Of a stretch of DNA of 64,000 nt, positions 59,648 to 64,000 are shown one piece after another (the first letter of the stretch is position 1; each line of letters starts with the position of its first letter). The DNA is taken from NCBI RefSeq assembly GCF_004337985.1, contig NC_043742.1, forward strand, positions 916,176 through 980,175, read 5' to 3'. A program made the position numbers and the translations under genes. The notes under the pieces were generated by a model. It worked only from the letters and a program-made list of their open reading frames with translations. It ran no database searches and was not told the origin of the DNA. Source of the stretch: Pyricularia pennisetigena. Its lineage: Eukaryota > Ascomycota > Sordariomycetes > Magnaporthales > Pyriculariaceae.

Positions 59648-61846
59648 TGTAAAAAGGTTACGAAATAAAATAGACTTAATTTTGAACGCGGGGAAAAGTG
59701 GATTACGTATAAGGTTAATGGGACGTTAAAATGGCAAATAACAGTTTGCTAGCGGGTAATAGAGATAATATATTGTTATTGCACAATCGATTCGTTAAAT
59801 CGTTAAATCGATAAAGGTTATAAAGGTGATAAATCTAAGGCTAAGTTATGAATTACGTGTTCGAATCCGTAGGTTAGTCTCAGGGCTCATCCCTGAAGCC
59901 CAGAGCTCCACAATTGATCCACTTCGCTCCACTTCGTGGCTCAATTGCGGCTTTGCAATGTACCTGTGGGTCCATCCAAAAAACGCTCTGGTTCAGGTTT
60001 GAGGACAACTTGTCGATTTTCGCCGTTTATAGCGGTATTTTTGGCCTTTTTTTCACCGAAACTCCTTTATTATTCCAGAACTATGCACAATATTGAAAAA
60101 ATAAAATATCGTTGAAAATAGCGTTTAATACCGCTATTAGCAGCGATTCGATTTATTTTTTTATCTATTATAATGGCCGAATTGGATACCACCTGCCTTT
60201 AATCCGTTTATGGCGGTACTGTTTTTTCGATTTTTTTTCAATTTTCGTGTTTTTTTAAAATTATTTTTGATTTTTGACCAAATTTTATACTTTTTGCACG
60301 TGGAGGGTCGTATCTATTTATATATTATTATAATAGATTTTGGTGCATATACCAAATTATATAAGCAGTTAAATAAGCGGATAGGTAAAGTATATACTTT
60401 TTTATATATAATTTACAATCGAAACTCGTTTATATTCTTACCAATTTTGACGATAATAAAACCAAAACTTCAGAGATTCGAGTACGTATATAAACAAACG
60501 TCCAAGCCCAGTCCTACTTATATTATCCGCTTTAAAAACTGTTTTATAAAAAGAAATGCTAAATGTGTATTTTGACAATTCTTTTGCTTTATTTAATTAA
60601 TTTTATATTATTTTTGTTTTGCAGCCGAATGTTGTGGTTTTTGCACGTGGGGGGTGGTAAATATATATTTAATATAATGCTACACTTTTGTACGTATATC
60701 TAATTATATAAGCCGTTAAATATGCGGATAGGTGAAATATATCCATTTTTATATATATTTTACAATCGAAATGCTTTTACATTTTTACCAATTTTAACAT
60801 TAATAAAACCAAAGTTTGAAAAAGTGGATTATATATATAAATAAACGTCAACGTAAAACCCGATTTACAATACCGGCCTTTTTTACTTTTTTATATAAAA
60901 GAATGCTAAATTTGTATCCTTTTTATATTTTTTGCTTTATTTAATTAAATAAAATTTATAAAACAAAAGATTATACAAATTTAATTACCAAATTGATTAA
61001 ACAAGGTATTAAGTAAAAATATTTTCATTTTACCAATATTTGCGTAAATTATTTAATTTTTTAATAAATTGTTAATTTATATAAAAATATTAATGAAACT
61101 TTTGTTTCAATCGATAATTGCATGCACTTTGCAATATTAGGTTTACTAAGCTGAAAAAACTGTAAATCAGATTAAAGCTAGTTTTATATACCATTATTTA
61201 AAGCAAGAATTAAATATAATGAAAAATTACAAATTTTATTTAATGTTTTAATATCTTTTCCAATACAGTGGGCATAAAGACGCGGCCGGCATTTAAATAA
61301 TTAACAAACTCCAATAAATTTAACGCAAAATACTATATACTTTTATAATTTTTATTTATTCTTTTATTCGAATATTAAATTGCATGCTATGGGTACATTA
61401 TTTTCTTTTACGATTATAATGCGAATATTTTGTATATACCCGCTATAAACGGCAAAATACCACAAATTATCGTTATATTAATAAAATACTAATTAACGAT
61501 ATCGCAACATTAGGTATATTATTAATAATACCGTTATAAACGGCGAAATGCGACAAATTATCGTTGGTGGTACCGCCATAAACGGCGAAATGCGACAAAA
61601 TGTCCTCAAACTAAAACGAGCGCGATTTTTTCGGCCAATGTAATTGGTCGAAAAGCCATGTGGCTAAAAGGTACATGGAGCGCTCGGTCCCCACTGCGAA
61701 GCAGGGGGGTCTAGTCTGAGCACTAAGACTATCCGTAGGTGCAGATCTTCGATCCGGATGTCCGGAATGCGGGGTCACGTCACATGATTTGGCCTTATTT
61801 ATGTGATTAACCTGCCGACCTATTAAGCCCAACGGCCTATTGTGCT
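59648..61846 (-). repeat. Copia-C 5' LTR, broken by MULE-6 and MULE-7
   Basis: The segments 59648-59874 and 61741-61846 match the left LTR in order (GTTACGAAATAAAATAG..., then GCAGATCTTCGATCCGG...TATTGTGCT). MULE-7 starts at 61847, and the rest of the LTR is outside the window. Confidence 0.85.
59875..61731 (+). mobile_element. MULE-6: intact 1857-bp TIR transposon
   Basis: Starts TAGTCTCAGGGCTCATCCCT and ends GCACTAAGACTA. Exact 9-bp target duplication TCCGTAGGT at 59866-59874 and 61732-61740, inside the Copia-C LTR, whose intact form at 54236-54244 contains the single target site TCCGTAGGT. This empty-site comparison makes it the best-supported insertion in the window. It has the CCACTTCG loop variant and no coding capacity. 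Confidence 0.95.
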
Positions 61847-61966
61847 TAGTCTCAGTGCTTAGACTAGACCCCCCTGCTTCGCAGTGGGGACCGAGCGCTC
61901 CATGTACCTTTCAGCCACATGGCTTTTCGACCAATTACATTGGCCGAAAAGATCGCGCTCGTTCTA

Positions 61967-63849
61967 CAGTGGGTAACCCAGAAGTGGACATGCCCCTAAA
62001 GTGGACACCCTCCCGAAAAACTGCCATAAAAACAACGAATATGCAATTAATCGTTTTTCCGCAGTAAATCGCAATAAAACCTGTATTTATTAATTCGGAA
62101 AAAGCTTTTTTACATTATAATCCAAAAATGAAACCGTAAATCCCTGGTCCTAATCCTAATTTCGGTGTTATTACCGGATTTTAACCTCCATGGCCGCCCT
62201 TTTTTAATCCAGGCCGTAAACCATTTCCTATATACCGGCCTGTTTATAAAAGGAATTTTGGGCTTCGCGGCGCACGCGTTTTTTAAATGCAGGTTTAAAA
62301 ATCTTAATTTTTTCGTTTAACCGCTTGTTTTCGGAAATAAAATTCGCAATTTGAACAACCTAATAATCCATAGTTTTAAATACCTTTTATACAAAATTAA
62401 CCAAATTTTTTCTACATTCGCCCAACCGGCCCATTATTTGCATAAACTGCTTTTTAATATTTTGGGAAATCTTTAAGGTCCCGAAAATAACGTTGGCCAT
62501 ATTTTAATCCGAATTAGGGTTAAAAATCGTTACCTGGGTATCTTTTAGGTTAGGATTTACCATTCGATCCGGAATTAATATTTAAAGGGGTATTACCGGC
62601 CAAATCCCGGTTTTGCGGAAACCGGAAATCACGTTACGAACCGATAAACCGGTTACAAAAACGTTTCGATAAGCGGTAAGGAACCGTTTTCGTTATTTAG
62701 GCGTAATAATATTTAACGACGTAAAAAATCTTATATATTGCCGGTAATAGGTTTTAACAGGGCTAAAAACAGAAACATTTAACGGTTAAATAAAATATAA
62801 GCTGTAAACAGGTAAATATTCGAGGAAAACCCTACTTTTAAACGCTTTAAATATAAATTTAGCTAATTAATGCGTTATAACTTGATCCAATACTAATAAC
62901 CGCTATTTTATACTAATATCTGGTTTCGTTTCAGGCAAAAAAACCTGTTTTAACCATTTAAAAGCGATTTCAAAATTAAACCAGCCCGTGGAAGTCGAAT
63001 CGTACGCCCAATTTTCAATATTAAATAAAAACCATTGCGTTTATAAAATATTACCCGTTTGGATTACGGTTAAAGTAAATCTTTTTCCTTTTATCATTAC
63101 CGCCTCGATAATCGACGCTTAAATGGTATTTAACGTATATATAATTTCAACCTAATTCCGGCGTTTTACGAAAAATAAACCGTATATTTTTCCGGCCGTT
63201 ATATCGCCTTATTGGAAACCGTATTCGTCCATATTTACGATATATTTGGGTTTAATTTCGAATTTGGTAATTATTCGTTGGTATTAATTATAAAACGCCC
63301 GGATCGACTCGGCCGTGGCTTTTTTAGCTCGCGCACCCTCCAAAAAAGTCCCGGATTTGGTTTTAATATCCTTATTACGGCGTAAAAAACCGGCCAACCA
63401 ACGCCTACCGAAAGCGTTTACGCGTTTTTTCGGCGGTATTAAAAAAAACGAAATTTTTAATTATTTGGTGCGTGGGCGCCCTTCCAGCGAGTTTTTCGAC
63501 TTCGATCCAACGGTTAACGAACCTTTCCTATTCGTTAAAAAATAACTAATACGGTTTATGGGTTTATTTTCGATCGAAAACGCCGTTAAAGCGACGCATG
63601 AGGGTGGTTTTTGGTACGGCCCACTGCGCGGCCGCTTTATTTTTCGAAATGCCTGATTTTACGGCTTTAACCGCCTGGGTAAGCCTAAACTCCAAATCTC
63701 TCGGCATCACGGCTTTTTTCGGCTTTAAAAACATGTTATTTGCGGTGCGTTGTCGCGTTAAAGTAGGTGGGTTGTGTTAAGGATGCTAGAAATTGCTAAC
63801 AAAACAGGTGTCCACTTCAGGTGTATGTCCACTTGTGGGTCACCCACTG
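61967..63849 (-). mobile_element. Pogo/Fot1-type Tc1-mariner DNA transposon
   Basis: 1883 bp with terminal inverted repeats of about 43 bp: left CAGTGGGTAACCCAGAAGTG, right (reverse complement) CAGTGGGTGACCCACAAGTG, both continuing with GGACA and AAGTGGACACC. A TA dinucleotide is duplicated on both sides (61965-61966 and 63850-63851). MULE-7 reads through without it. Length and TA site are typical of fungal Fot1/pogo elements. Confidence 0.92.
62110..63707 (-). pseudogene. Pogo/Fot1 transposase (DDE_1), RIP-damaged
   Basis: Minus strand, ATG at 63707: MPRDLEFRLTQAVKAVKSGI and a psq-type helix-turn-helix with AAAQWAVPKTTLMRRFNGVF. A CENP-B-like segment follows (VNRWIEVEKLAGRAPTH). The DDE core has VNMDEYGFQ (first Asp about 63228), STGWFNFEIAFKWLKQVFLP, then RLLVLDQ with the second Asp about 62886. 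A VGFSSNIYL-type region leads to the expected third Asp, which is lost. At least eight stops, mostly at former CAA/CAG/TGG codons. The end of the gene is estimated from family length. Confidence 0.85.
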
Positions 63850-64000
63850 TAGTCTGAGGACATTTTGTCGCATTTCGCCGTTCATGGCGGTACCACCAAC
63901 GATAATTTGTCGCATTTCGCCGTTTATAACGGTATTATTAATAATATACCTAATATTGCGATATCGCTAATTATTATTTTATTAATACAACGATAACTTA

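Larger units (their letters stand above)
54011..61846 (-). mobile_element. Copia-C (Ty1/Copia LTR retrotransposon)
   Basis: The left LTR (3') is 54011-54678 and the right LTR (5') starts at 59648 and is broken by MULE-6 and MULE-7. Between them gag, protease, integrase, RT and RNase H lie on the minus strand. The coding region is very rich in Asn (AAT) and has few stops, so it is the best preserved autonomous-type element in the window. It has no detectable relation to Copia-A beyond the family motifs and primer site. Confidence 0.88.
61847..64000 (-). mobile_element. MULE-7: TIR transposon, inverted, runs off the window
   Basis: Starts TAGTCTCAGTGCTTAGACTA, interrupts the Copia-C LTR after TATTGTGCT, and is itself interrupted by a pogo-type element at 61967. 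Family sequence resumes at 63850 with TAGTCTGAGGACATTTTGTC and continues to the window end. Its far terminus and target duplication are not visible. Confidence 0.88.

Overview
This window reads as a gene-poor, AT-rich repeat block from a filamentous ascomycete (Pezizomycotina). Most of it is nested transposable elements damaged in the way expected of repeat-induced point mutation (RIP): CpA to TpA changes on both strands, CAA/CAG codons turned into stops, and His to Tyr or Cys to Tyr changes in zinc knuckles. I can support one intact cellular gene, at 2692-3309. It encodes a small AKAP7-like 2H phosphoesterase-fold protein and is visibly richer in GC than its surroundings. The species cannot be named from the sequence.

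Layout. 1-3378: AT-rich sequence, a solo LTR relic that is not RIP-damaged (about 1402-1797), then the AKAP7-like gene. 3379-13531: five copies of a 1.8 kb non-autonomous TIR transposon with 9-bp target duplications (called MULE-1 to MULE-5 here), one inserted in another, mixed with a retroelement integrase relic and LTR fragments. 11420-20019: a Copia element (Copia-A copy 1, minus strand) split by MULE-5. 20020-36777: Ty3/Gypsy chromoviruses (Gypsy-G), made of a host copy (G1) containing two tandem copies (G2 and G3) that share their middle LTR. 36778-52274: a second Copia-A copy inserted in G1 pol with a GGAAT target duplication; it in turn carries another chromovirus (Gypsy-H, 37885-45669, target duplication ATTTT). 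52275-54010: the remaining G1 pol. 54011 to about 61846: a different, better preserved Ty1/Copia element (Copia-C, minus strand). MULE-6 (target duplication TCCGTAGGT) lies in its 5' LTR and MULE-7 interrupts the end of that LTR. MULE-7 contains a pogo/Fot1-type Tc1-mariner element (61967-63849, TA duplication) and runs off the window.

The autonomous elements show recognisable gag, protease, integrase, RT, RNase H and chromodomain segments, but all carry stops or frameshifts. I infer that no element here is autonomous today. The exact target duplications of the MULE-like family, and their clean ends, point to later mobilisation by a transposase encoded elsewhere. The features most worth following are that MULE-like family, antisense reading frames between pol and the 3' LTR in both chromovirus families, a shared half-tRNA(Met)-type primer site in both Copia families, and coding tandem repeats inside the Copia polyproteins.
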